In this document: positions 1 through 5,034 of the stretch, one piece after another | How positions within the stretch are numbered: the first letter of the stretch is position 1 | How the letters are laid out: the number at the start of each line of letters is the position of its first letter | Assembly (NCBI GenBank): GCA_030590585.1 | Contig: JAUUYD010000230.1 | Span: 1 to 5,034 of the forward strand | Direction: 5' to 3' | Length of the DNA stretch: 5,034 nucleotides | DNA from: Spirochaeta sp. | GTDB lineage: Bacteria; Spirochaetota; Spirochaetia; Spirochaetales_E; Spirochaetaceae_B | Translations under genes and position numbers: made by a program | The notes under the pieces: model-generated | The model's database searches: none | What the model saw: only the letters and a program-made list of their open reading frames with translations | Told to the model about the DNA's origin: nothing

Positions 1-111
1 CAAGGTATCCTATCTATACAGAGCGGTGATAACCCGAGGATATTGGAGGATAAGCTTCTTACCTTCCTGCCGCCTTCCGACAGGCCTTCACAGAGTGCCT
101 CGGGGGATTAG
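1..111 (+). CDS. motA: MotA, flagellar stator protein, C-terminal end (partial)
   Basis: Reading frame 1 is open from the left edge to a TAG stop at 109-111 and gives the last 36 residues of a protein. The segment IQSGDNPRILEDKLLTFLPP matches the usual end of MotA, where a cytoplasmic helix carrying an 'SIQ.G.NPR..E.KL..FLPP' pattern follows the last membrane helix. MotA is the membrane subunit that surrounds MotB, forms the ion channel and contacts FliG in the rotor. Only the cytoplasmic tail is visible, so the four membrane helices and the charged FliG-contact loop cannot be checked. motB starts 4 bases after the stop, which supports the assignment and suggests co-translation. The final stretch (SDRPSQSASGD) is a polar tail. 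The 5' end lies outside the window. Confidence 0.88.
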   Translation, partial: QGILSIQSGDNPRILEDKLLTFLPPSDRPSQSASGD

Positions 112-115
112 ATAG

Positions 116-859
116 ATGGCGGATAAAGAGCGGGCTAAAAAGAAAGATAAGGGTGCTGGTGGAGCCGATGACTGGCTGGTCACCTATGCCGACATGGTAA
201 CTCTTCTTCTCACATTTTTTGTTCTTCTGATGAATCCGGATAATCCAACCGACAGTCAGCGAATAGAGTTGATTATGCAGGCATTCCAGGGTCTGGGCCC
301 CCTCAGAGGTGGTAATACCCTATCTGAGGGCATACTCGCCGAATTGGGCAATGATGTTGCTTCCATGCCGTCTGTCAGCAGAGGAAATCGCCTAAATGAG
401 GCCAGGAAGAAGGCCATCAGTGAATTCCAGCCGGAAATCCAGAACCGCTTTGTTAAAATAAAAGAGGATGAGAGGGGCCTGATTATCAGTCTTGCCGGCG
501 ATATTCTATTCAAAAGGGCCAGCTCGGAAATCGATCTTGAAAGATCAAGAAATGCATTGCAGAAATTGGCGCGTTTTATTGAATATGAAGAAATAAGTGC
601 TAGAAAAATCAGACTTGAGGGGCATTCAGATTCTTCCCCTACGGATCCTGACGGGCCATGGCCGACAAACTGGGAACTCTCATCGGCTCGATCCGCGGCC
701 GTTCTTCATTATCTTGTTGATTATGGAGCAAATGAATCCAGATTCCAGGTTGCGGGTTTTGCCGATACGGCAAAATTAAAGGATCCGGAAAACAATGAAG
801 AAGACAGAGCTGAAAACAGACGTGTCGATATTGTCATACTCAAGGAGGCCCTGGAATGA
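116..859 (+). CDS. motB: MotB, flagellar stator protein with peptidoglycan-binding domain
   Basis: MotB anchors the stator to the cell wall and carries the aspartate that binds the driving ion. The 247 residues begin with a lysine-rich cytoplasmic tail (1-19) and one membrane helix (about 20-40, DDWLVTYADMVTLLLTFFVLL). D26 in the YAD motif aligns with the essential channel aspartate (D32 of E. coli). A linker and plug-like amphipathic segment follow (about 44-110). An OmpA/MotB-type domain (about 120-243) holds GHSD (169-172), the SSAR helix motif (189-192) and NRRVDIVI (234-241), all typical peptidoglycan-binding signatures. A proton rather than sodium motor is likely in this family but is not proven here. 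The ATG at 116 follows GGGGGA at 102-107, and no better start exists before the membrane helix. The gene lies 4 bases after motA. Its last codons contain AAGGAGG, which serves the next start codon. Confidence 0.96.
   Translation: MADKERAKKKDKGAGGADDWLVTYADMVTLLLTFFVLLMNPDNPTDSQRIELIMQAFQGLGPLRGGNTLSEGILAELGNDVASMPSVSRGNRLNEARKKAISEFQPEIQNRFVKIKEDERGLIISLAGDILFKRASSEIDLERSRNALQKLARFIEYEEISARKIRLEGHSDSSPTDPDGPWPTNWELSSARSAAVLHYLVDYGANESRFQVAGFADTAKLKDPENNEEDRAENRRVDIVILKEALE
842..848 (+). promoter_or_regulatory. Consensus Shine-Dalgarno inside the motB 3' end
   Basis: AAGGAGG is a full match to the consensus ribosome-binding sequence. It sits 7 bases before an ATG at 856 that overlaps the motB stop as ATGA. 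It also encodes the Lys-Glu of the MotB C-terminus, so it could be chance, but the spacing is ideal. It is too far (86 bases) from the fliL ATG to serve that gene, which has its own site at about 917-925. Confidence 0.5.
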
Positions 860-945
860 ATAGACAATTGGGGGCTGGTGTCCTTAAACCTTTTGTGGTA
901 AAATTTTGTAGACATCGAGGGAGGGTGATGTCCTATGTCAGATGA
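856..945 (+). CDS. Possible 29-residue coupled peptide between motB and fliL
   Basis: This short frame starts on the motB stop codon (ATGA at 856-859), 7 bases behind a perfect AAGGAGG. It ends with TGA at 943-945, 11 bases into fliL. The peptide begins MNRQLGAGVLKPF and is basic, with eight Lys/Arg/His residues, one Cys and no acidic residue. I do not recognise it as a family and see no membrane helix or known motif. It fills the only gap in this part of the operon large enough to hold anything (75 bases) and spans the fliL ribosome-binding site. Its translation could therefore serve mainly to carry ribosomes from motB to the fliL start. It could equally be a non-functional frame: 29 codons is short enough to be open by chance, and no codon-usage argument is possible at this length. 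Confidence 0.3.
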   Translation: MNRQLGAGVLKPFVVKFCRHRGRVMSYVR

Positions 946-1501
946 GGATCTTGAACTCGGTAATGCCATTGAGGCGGAACAGACCGATTCCATAGAAGAA
1001 CCGAAAAAACGCAAGGTTTTTTCCGACCGCATGGCCAAGATGCTGATGTTTGTGGCTATTGCAATCGTTGCCCTGCTTGTGAGTGTTACTGTGAGTTTTC
1101 TAACTTACCGTTTCATGGATCGGGGGAATCGTTCAAGACAGTTTCCATTAATTTCAGATGCGTATAAAACGGAAGTCCCGGAGTATATTATGTGGGATTT
1201 CCTTACGGGTGACGGGTACGATCTCCGTGCGCAGACTGCTGACGCGGAACGCTACACGGTATCTGCCAAGATAAAACTTGGTTATGATAATGATAAGTTC
1301 AAAGATCTGTCCACAGAACTTACCAGTAGAAATGATGCCCTGATGGATACAATTCGTTTTTATTTCAGTCAGAAAACCCGTGAGCAGCTTCAGGATGAGG
1401 CCGCTGTAAAACAGGAGCTGATGAGTAAAATCAACAGTCTTCTTTCCCAGGGTGAAGTGGAGCAGGTTTTATTCCTGCAGTATCAGATTATCGGGCTGTA
1501 G
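935..1501 (+). CDS. fliL: FliL, stator-associated flagellar membrane protein
   Basis: FliL is a single-pass inner-membrane protein whose periplasmic domain has a stomatin-like fold and forms a ring around the stator, supporting torque and swimming. The 188 residues show an acidic cytoplasmic N-terminus (1-25), a basic patch (KKRKVFSDR, 24-32), one membrane helix (about 35-58, MLMFVAIAIVALLVSVTVSF) and a periplasmic domain (about 75-188). The latter includes the FliL-like strand RYTVSAKIKLGYD and the helix NDALMDTIRFYFSQKT, followed by a helix rich in Glu and Lys. The usual end of the family, a short strand after 'GEVEQVLF', is present, so the protein looks complete. The ATG at 935 follows GAGGGAGGG at 917-925. 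Position between motB and fliM is the normal place for fliL. Sequence conservation in this family is low, so the call rests on topology, length and context together. Confidence 0.92.
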   Translation: MSDEDLELGNAIEAEQTDSIEEPKKRKVFSDRMAKMLMFVAIAIVALLVSVTVSFLTYRFMDRGNRSRQFPLISDAYKTEVPEYIMWDFLTGDGYDLRAQTADAERYTVSAKIKLGYDNDKFKDLSTELTSRNDALMDTIRFYFSQKTREQLQDEAAVKQELMSKINSLLSQGEVEQVLFLQYQIIGL

Positions 1502-1505
1502 CCCG
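1492..1505 (+). other. Small stem-loop across the fliL stop codon
   Basis: CGGGC (1492-1496) and GCCCG (1501-1505) form a perfect 5-bp GC-rich stem with a 4-base loop, TGTA. The fliL stop codon (1499-1501) sits in the loop and first stem base. The fliM ribosome-binding site GGAG (1510-1513) begins 4 bases after the stem. No T-run follows, so it is not an intrinsic terminator. It may influence coupling between fliL and fliM, or be chance. Confidence 0.35.
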
Positions 1506-1519
1506 TATCGGAGTAGAAC

Positions 1520-2548
1520 GTGACGGAAGTCCTGTCCCAGGATGAAATAGATCAGCTTCTCACAGCCATCAGCTCCGGTGATGCTGAAACTGAAGATACC
1601 AGACAGGTAGCTGAACGTAAGAATATCAGAATCTGGGATTTTCGCCGTCCTGATAAATTCTCCAAAGAACAGATCCGTACAGTGTCATTCATGCACGAAA
1701 CCTTTGCCAGGCTGACGACAACGAGCCTGGCGGCTCAACTCCGGTCCATGGTGCACGTTCACGTGGCTTCGGTGGATCAGCTGACATATGAGGAATTCCT
1801 GAGATCAATTCCATCTCCCACGGCTCTGGCTGTAATCAACATGGATCCTCTCACAGGTTCCGCAATTCTTGAAATTGACCCTGCAATTACCTTTACAATA
1901 ATTGACCGCCTGTTCGGCGGACCCGGCGAAGGGGCGAAAATCAACAGGGAGCTCTCGGAAATTGAACGCGCGGTAATGGAGTCCATTATTGTAAGAATTC
2001 TGGGGAATATGCGTGAGGCCTGGAGCCAGGTTATCGATCTGCGGCCAAGGCTCGGACAGATAGAAACCAACCCCCAATTCGTTCAGATTGTACCACCGAC
2101 AGAAATGGTTGTACTGGTTACCCTTGAAACCAAGGTTGAGGAAGTTGAAGGCATGATGAACTTCTGCATCCCCTACCTTACAATTGAGCCGATTATATCC
2201 AAACTGTCGGCTCAATACTGGTATTCTTCGGTACGCCGGGGTGCAACTACGGAGAATCTCAATGTTCTCAGGGAAAGATTGGCAGGTATCGATATTCCGC
2301 TTGTCGCTGAAGTGGGTAATATAACCCTTCCCATGAAGGATGTCATGACACTGCAGCCCGGGAATGTTATCAGACTTTCGGGAACCCGCATTGGAGACCC
2401 TATGGTACTGAAACTTGGAAATAGACCAAAATTTGATTGCAGGCCCGGTGTGGTTGGTAAAAAACTAGCCGTGCAGGTAACTCGGAAAATTGAGGATATA
2501 GAGGAAGACGAGTTCGAAGAACTCGCTACCGAAGGAGACGAAGAATGA
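1520..2548 (+). CDS. fliM: FliM, flagellar motor switch protein
   Basis: FliM is the C-ring protein that binds phosphorylated CheY and passes the signal to FliG to reverse rotation. The 342 residues begin with the CheY-P binding peptide LSQDEIDQLL (5-14) on a flexible arm. The CheC-like middle domain that contacts FliG spans about 38-232 and contains GGPGEG (133-138), corresponding to the conserved GGXG loop at the FliG interface. A SpoA domain (about 253-325, with LPMKDVMTLQPGNVIRL) stacks with FliN/FliY. A strongly acidic tail (323-342) ends the protein. The start is GTG at 1520 with GGAG at 1510-1513. It is chosen because the CheY-binding peptide must be near the N-terminus and no ATG lies between the upstream stop and this motif. 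It starts 18 bases after fliL, and its stop overlaps the fliY ATG. Length is normal for the family. Confidence 0.97.
   Translation: MTEVLSQDEIDQLLTAISSGDAETEDTRQVAERKNIRIWDFRRPDKFSKEQIRTVSFMHETFARLTTTSLAAQLRSMVHVHVASVDQLTYEEFLRSIPSPTALAVINMDPLTGSAILEIDPAITFTIIDRLFGGPGEGAKINRELSEIERAVMESIIVRILGNMREAWSQVIDLRPRLGQIETNPQFVQIVPPTEMVVLVTLETKVEEVEGMMNFCIPYLTIEPIISKLSAQYWYSSVRRGATTENLNVLRERLAGIDIPLVAEVGNITLPMKDVMTLQPGNVIRLSGTRIGDPMVLKLGNRPKFDCRPGVVGKKLAVQVTRKIEDIEEDEFEELATEGDEE
2530..2548 (+). promoter_or_regulatory. fliY ribosome-binding site and ATGA overlap with fliM
   Basis: GAAGGAG (2531-2537) lies in the acidic last codons of fliM, 7 bases before the fliY ATG at 2545. The ATG shares bases with the fliM TGA stop (2546-2548). 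This layout is typical of translational coupling and would keep the two C-ring proteins in linked amounts. Confidence 0.75.
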
Positions 2549-3666
2549 GCGACGGCTCTCTCTCCCAGGATGAAATTGATGCTTTATTGATGGGTGATGC
2601 CCCGACTGAAATGCCTGGTGCGGCTGTGAACAATGGTAATCTCAGTGATGCTGAAAAGAATGTTATTCTCGGACTTCTTGGTGAAGTAACCGGAGCGCAG
2701 AGTGCAACACTTTCAGGAATCATGGTTAAGAGTGTGACTGTCGGTGCTCCGCGGCTTGATGTTCTCAGCCGTGAACAGTTCCTCTCGGAACTTCCCGATG
2801 AAGTGGTTGAGATAAAAATCGACTATAAAAGCGGACTTACCGGCGGACATATGTATGTTCTCAGTGGTGATGACGCACTGAAAATTGCCGCCCCGATGAT
2901 TGGGCAGGATGATCTTGAGCTTAATGGAACAGCTATAAGTGCTGTCAGTGAAGCTATGAGTCAGATCTCCGGTGCCTCGGTAACAGCAATCGGTGACAAG
3001 GTAAACGAAACCATACTTACTGAATCTCCCGAAGGACAGAGTGTACCAAAAGCTATGCTGGGCCTTCCCGGGGATGAGTTTGTCAGTGTTTCTTATGATC
3101 TGGAGATTGAAGGACAGGGAAACCTGAAGTTGTTTGAGCTTTTTGATCTTGGATTGATAAGAGAACTTTCAAGCCGGCTTGGTGTTACGCCTGTTCCTGC
3201 TGCTCCGACAACTCAAGCTGCAATGGATCCTATGGCAGGTATGGGCGGAACAGCGGCCGCAGATCCTATGGCCGGTATGATGGGCGGTTTCCAGCAGATG
3301 GCTCCGAATATGGGAGCACCGATGATGGGAGGTTTTGGAACTCAGCCGCCTCCCAATGTTCAAGGTGTTCAATTCCCCGAACTTACTCCGGCAATCAGTG
3401 CGGGAGAACAACGGAATATAGGGCTTCTCATGGATGTCTCCATGGAGCTCACTGTTGAGTTGGGCCGTACAAAGTGGAAAATCAAAGATATACTCGGCAT
3501 GGGTGAAGGTACCATTATTGAATTGGACAAGCTGGCCGGTGAACCTGTTGATATTCTTGTAAATAATAATCTTATTGCTCGGGGTGAGGTTGTCGTCATT
3601 GATGAGAACTTTGGTGTCCGTGTTACAGAAATAGTCTCAACAATGGACAGGATGACCGAACGATGA
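2545..3666 (+). CDS. fliY: FliY-type FliN, flagellar motor switch protein with CheC-like domain
   Basis: This is the base layer of the C-ring, in the long form known as FliY. The 373 residues compare with about 110-140 for an ordinary FliN and about 380 for Bacillus FliY. The N-terminus carries LSQDEIDALL (6-15), like the CheY-P binding peptide of FliM. A CheC-like domain follows (about 33-212). A Met/Gly/Pro-rich linker (about 215-276) leads to a FliN/SpoA domain (about 284-366: MDVSMELTVELGRTK, then GEGTIIELDKLAGEPVDI and ARGEVVVIDENFGVRV). CheC enzymes dephosphorylate CheY-P with an S/D-x3-E-x2-N-x22-P pattern. Here the second site reads S132, E136, S139 and P162, so Asn is replaced by Ser. 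The first site (around 40-47) appears to lack both Glu and Asn. A structural rather than enzymatic CheC domain is therefore inferred. The start is fixed by the ATGA overlap with fliM and a good ribosome-binding site. Confidence 0.95.
   Translation: MSDGSLSQDEIDALLMGDAPTEMPGAAVNNGNLSDAEKNVILGLLGEVTGAQSATLSGIMVKSVTVGAPRLDVLSREQFLSELPDEVVEIKIDYKSGLTGGHMYVLSGDDALKIAAPMIGQDDLELNGTAISAVSEAMSQISGASVTAIGDKVNETILTESPEGQSVPKAMLGLPGDEFVSVSYDLEIEGQGNLKLFELFDLGLIRELSSRLGVTPVPAAPTTQAAMDPMAGMGGTAAADPMAGMMGGFQQMAPNMGAPMMGGFGTQPPPNVQGVQFPELTPAISAGEQRNIGLLMDVSMELTVELGRTKWKIKDILGMGEGTIIELDKLAGEPVDILVNNNLIARGEVVVIDENFGVRVTEIVSTMDRMTER
3223..3327 (+). repeat. Met/Gly/Pro-rich linker with short internal repeats in FliY
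   Basis: Residues 227-261 of FliY contain ten methionines in 35 positions. DPMAGM occurs at 228-233 and again at 240-245, each followed closely by GG. MMGGF occurs at 245-249 and again at 260-264. The DNA of the two DPMAGM units (from 3226 and from 3262) is near-identical, which suggests growth by local duplication. The segment joins the CheC-like and SpoA domains and is probably disordered. Confidence 0.75.
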
Positions 3667-3683
3667 GTTAATTTGGGTATTTA

Positions 3684-3710
3684 GTGTCTGTTCGGGGAAG
3701 GAACAGACGC
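3684..3710 (+). promoter_or_regulatory. RNA hairpin holding the fliO ribosome-binding site
   Basis: GTGTCTGTTC (3684-3693) pairs with GAACAGACGC (3701-3710) to give a 10-bp stem with one U-G pair. The loop is GGGGAAG (3694-3700). The purine-rich sequence AAGGA (3698-3702), the best Shine-Dalgarno candidate for the ATG at 3714, straddles the loop and the first two bases of the 3' arm. No T-run follows on either strand, so it is not an intrinsic terminator. It could limit or present the fliO ribosome-binding site, or protect an mRNA end between the switch genes and export genes. The stem itself is seen directly; the role is inferred. Confidence 0.6.
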
Positions 3711-3713
3711 AAA

Positions 3714-4331
3714 ATGAACTGGGAGGGAAAACTGAAGACTCTAATACTGATACTGGTCGTTCTGGCTTTAGGAACGATAGCCTGGGCTCAGGAATCTGAT
3801 ACGCAGCCCGTCCGCCCTTCAGAAACAGACTTACTCTTCGATGAAGCTCCCGCAGATCTGCCGGGTGAGCAATCTCCTGAGGCAAATGAGCTGCCCGGAG
3901 TAGGTTTTGGAGATTTTCTCAGGGTTATTCTCGTTCTCGCACTTGTCATATTACTTATTTATGCCTTTGTCTGGATGCTCAAAAAGTTTACTGCTGTCAA
4001 AGCTAAAGGCACTGATGCCATACGTCTGTTCTCGACTCGCCCGCTCAAGGGAGATGCCGCACTGCATCTTGTGGAGGCCGGGAACCGTATTTTTCTCATC
4101 GCGAGCAGTAGTAATTCTGTAAATCTAATATCAGAAATTGATGACAAGGAATCAATTGATGAAATTCGACTTAATGCTTCCAGAACTCCTCAGCCGATAA
4201 GTGGCGGATTTGCGCGTCTTTTCAAGGACCGTTTCAGGTCGGGAAGTTCTGATAAGGTTCAAGAAAATAATTTGAGTGATGATCCCGCATCGTTCCTTCG
4301 GAAGCAGAGAGAGAGGCTTAAAGACTTATGA
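3714..4331 (+). CDS. fliO: FliO/FliZ, flagellar export gate assembly protein
   Basis: FliO is a membrane protein that helps FliP assemble into the flagellar type III export gate; spirochaete literature often calls it FliZ. From the ATG at 3714 it has 205 residues. An N-terminal hydrophobic segment (about 7-24, LILILVVLALGTIAWA) looks like a signal peptide with AWA before a possible cleavage site. An acidic, proline-rich periplasmic stretch follows (about 27-62), then a membrane helix (about 67-88, FLRVILVLALVILLIYAFVWML). The cytoplasmic FliO domain (about 101-143, IRLFSTRPLKGDAALHLVEA, then IFLIASSSNSVNLI) precedes a charged tail ending RKQRERLKDL. An in-frame GTG at 3684 would add ten residues, but it has no clear ribosome-binding site and lies in the hairpin, so the ATG is preferred. 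The family is poorly conserved; topology, the FliO-domain pattern and position before fliP support the call. Confidence 0.9.
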   Translation: MNWEGKLKTLILILVVLALGTIAWAQESDTQPVRPSETDLLFDEAPADLPGEQSPEANELPGVGFGDFLRVILVLALVILLIYAFVWMLKKFTAVKAKGTDAIRLFSTRPLKGDAALHLVEAGNRIFLIASSSNSVNLISEIDDKESIDEIRLNASRTPQPISGGFARLFKDRFRSGSSDKVQENNLSDDPASFLRKQRERLKDL

Positions 4332-5034
4332 AACTAAGGAGAAAGTTTTTTCTTGTTTTTATACTTGTTTTCCTTTTTGCTCCTGTACTTTTTGCTCAGG
4401 AAGATACTCCGTCAATTGGAACAACAGACTCTCTTCCAATACCATTTGTAGATTTAACATTAAGGGAATCGAACTCCAATCAGGAAACTGCCCTGTCTAT
4501 TCAGCTTCTGCTCCTGCTGACTGTTATCAGTCTGGCCCCGTCGATTGCTGTTTTAATGACAAGTTTCCTTAGAATCTCCATCGTTCTCGATTTTGTAAAA
4601 AGGGCATTGTCCCTGCAGCAGGTGCCTCCTGCGACTGTCCTGATGGGTATTTCATTATTTCTCACTCTTTTCATTATGTTTCCAACCTTTACAGAAGTGT
4701 ATCAGGAGGCCTTTGTTCCATTTGCCGACGGTACAATTGAATCCGGGGAGCTCTATCAGAAAGCCACAGCACCGATTCGTTACTTCATGTACAAACAGAT
4801 GGTTGGGGATTCGGAAAACATCACCCTTTTTATGAATATGGCAGGTTTGGAAAAGCCGGCAAATTTTGCTGATGTTCCGACATACGTTCTTATACCCGCC
4901 TTTGTTCTTCATGAATTGACTGTCGCGTTTCGGATTGGAATATATATTTATGTTCCCTTCATCATTATAGATATGGTTGTGGCATCAGTACTGATGTCCA
5001 TGGGTATGATAATGCTCCCGCCGGTGATGATATC
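4328..5034 (+). CDS. fliP: FliP, flagellar type III export gate protein (partial, runs off right edge)
   Basis: FliP forms the pentameric core of the export gate with FliQ and FliR. The frame is open from the ATG at 4328 to the window end, giving 235 complete codons of a family usually about 245-280 long, so only a short C-terminus is missing. Visible parts are a signal peptide (1-23, ending LFA before QED) and membrane segments at about 56-80, 103-119, 185-204 and 207-230. Family signatures are LAPSIAVLMTSFLRISIVL (69-87), ALSLQQVPP (93-101), the GISLFLTLFIMFP stretch (107-119), PAFVLHELTVAFRIG (190-204) and VPFIIIDMVVASVLMSMGMI (209-228). The Met-rich MSMGMIML (223-230) is where the methionine gasket of the gate is expected. 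The ATG overlaps the fliO stop as ATGA, with GAGAGG at 4311-4316. fliQ is expected next. Confidence 0.96.
   Translation, partial: MKLRRKFFLVFILVFLFAPVLFAQEDTPSIGTTDSLPIPFVDLTLRESNSNQETALSIQLLLLLTVISLAPSIAVLMTSFLRISIVLDFVKRALSLQQVPPATVLMGISLFLTLFIMFPTFTEVYQEAFVPFADGTIESGELYQKATAPIRYFMYKQMVGDSENITLFMNMAGLEKPANFADVPTYVLIPAFVLHELTVAFRIGIYIYVPFIIIDMVVASVLMSMGMIMLPPVMI

Noticed and set aside
654..663. 10-base palindrome GGCCATGGCC in motB
   Set aside because: It is within the Gly-Pro-Trp-Pro coding segment of the peptidoglycan-binding domain, has no loop and is not repeated elsewhere; coding constraint explains it.
868..910. Possible sigma-70 promoter in the motB-fliL gap (TTGGGG and TAAAAT)
   Set aside because: The two elements are about 24 bases apart, too far for a normal promoter, and the -35 match is poor.
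1805..2215. 136-codon open frame on the minus strand opposite fliM, plus a shorter one at 1777-2070
   Set aside because: Both lie wholly inside fliM, whose protein matches its family throughout; the antisense translations show no recognisable domain and no upstream ribosome-binding site or separate context. They are shadows of the coding strand.
3684..3713. GTG at 3684 as the fliO start
   Set aside because: It would add ten basic residues before a clean signal-like helix, lacks a clear ribosome-binding site and lies in the stem of the hairpin; the ATG at 3714 is better placed.
4276..4572. 98-codon plus-strand frame spanning the fliO end and fliP start
   Set aside because: It overlaps the fliO tail and the fliP signal peptide and first membrane helix in another frame; its Cys-rich translation resembles no family, while both real genes are well supported.
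4655..4912. 85-codon minus-strand frame opposite fliP
   Set aside because: It is fully inside conserved fliP coding sequence and has no features of its own.

Overview
The window lies entirely inside a flagellar motor and export operon, read left to right on the + strand. In order it holds the 3' end of motA, then motB, fliL, fliM, a long fliN of the FliY type, fliO (called fliZ in some spirochaetes) and the first 235 codons of fliP, which runs off the right edge. The run motA-motB-fliL-fliM-fliY-fliO-fliP, with stator genes directly upstream of switch and export genes, is the arrangement known from spirochaetes. Moderate base composition, a CheC-bearing FliY and LSQDEIDxLL N-termini on both switch proteins fit a free-living member of the Spirochaetota. 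The species is not identifiable from this stretch, and the phylum is an inference from gene order and protein style.

Region by region: 1-111 is the MotA C-terminus. 116-859 is MotB, with the proton-channel helix and OmpA-like peptidoglycan domain. The gap before fliL (860-934) contains a 29-codon reading frame that starts on the motB stop codon behind the best Shine-Dalgarno sequence in the window. 935-1501 is FliL, a single-pass stator-associated protein. 1520-2548 is FliM (GTG start), and 2545-3666 is FliY, overlapping fliM by 4 bases. A 47-base gap with a near-perfect 10-bp hairpin comes before fliO (3714-4331), and fliP (4328 to the edge) overlaps fliO by 4 bases.

How the genes work together: MotA/MotB form the ion-driven stator and FliL sits at the stator ring. 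FliM and FliY build the C-ring that reads phosphorylated CheY and sets rotation direction. FliO helps assemble FliP, which with FliQ and FliR forms the core of the flagellar type III export gate. Genes are packed with gaps of 4 to 75 bases or 4-base overlaps, and I see no terminator. The promoter is therefore probably upstream of the window; the only internal promoter candidate is a weak sigma-28-like match inside fliO.

I found no mobile element, CRISPR array, RNA gene or new defence-like system. The points worth a second look are small: the coupled mini-ORF between motB and fliL, the hairpin holding the fliO ribosome-binding site, and the apparent loss of catalytic residues in the CheC-like part of FliY.
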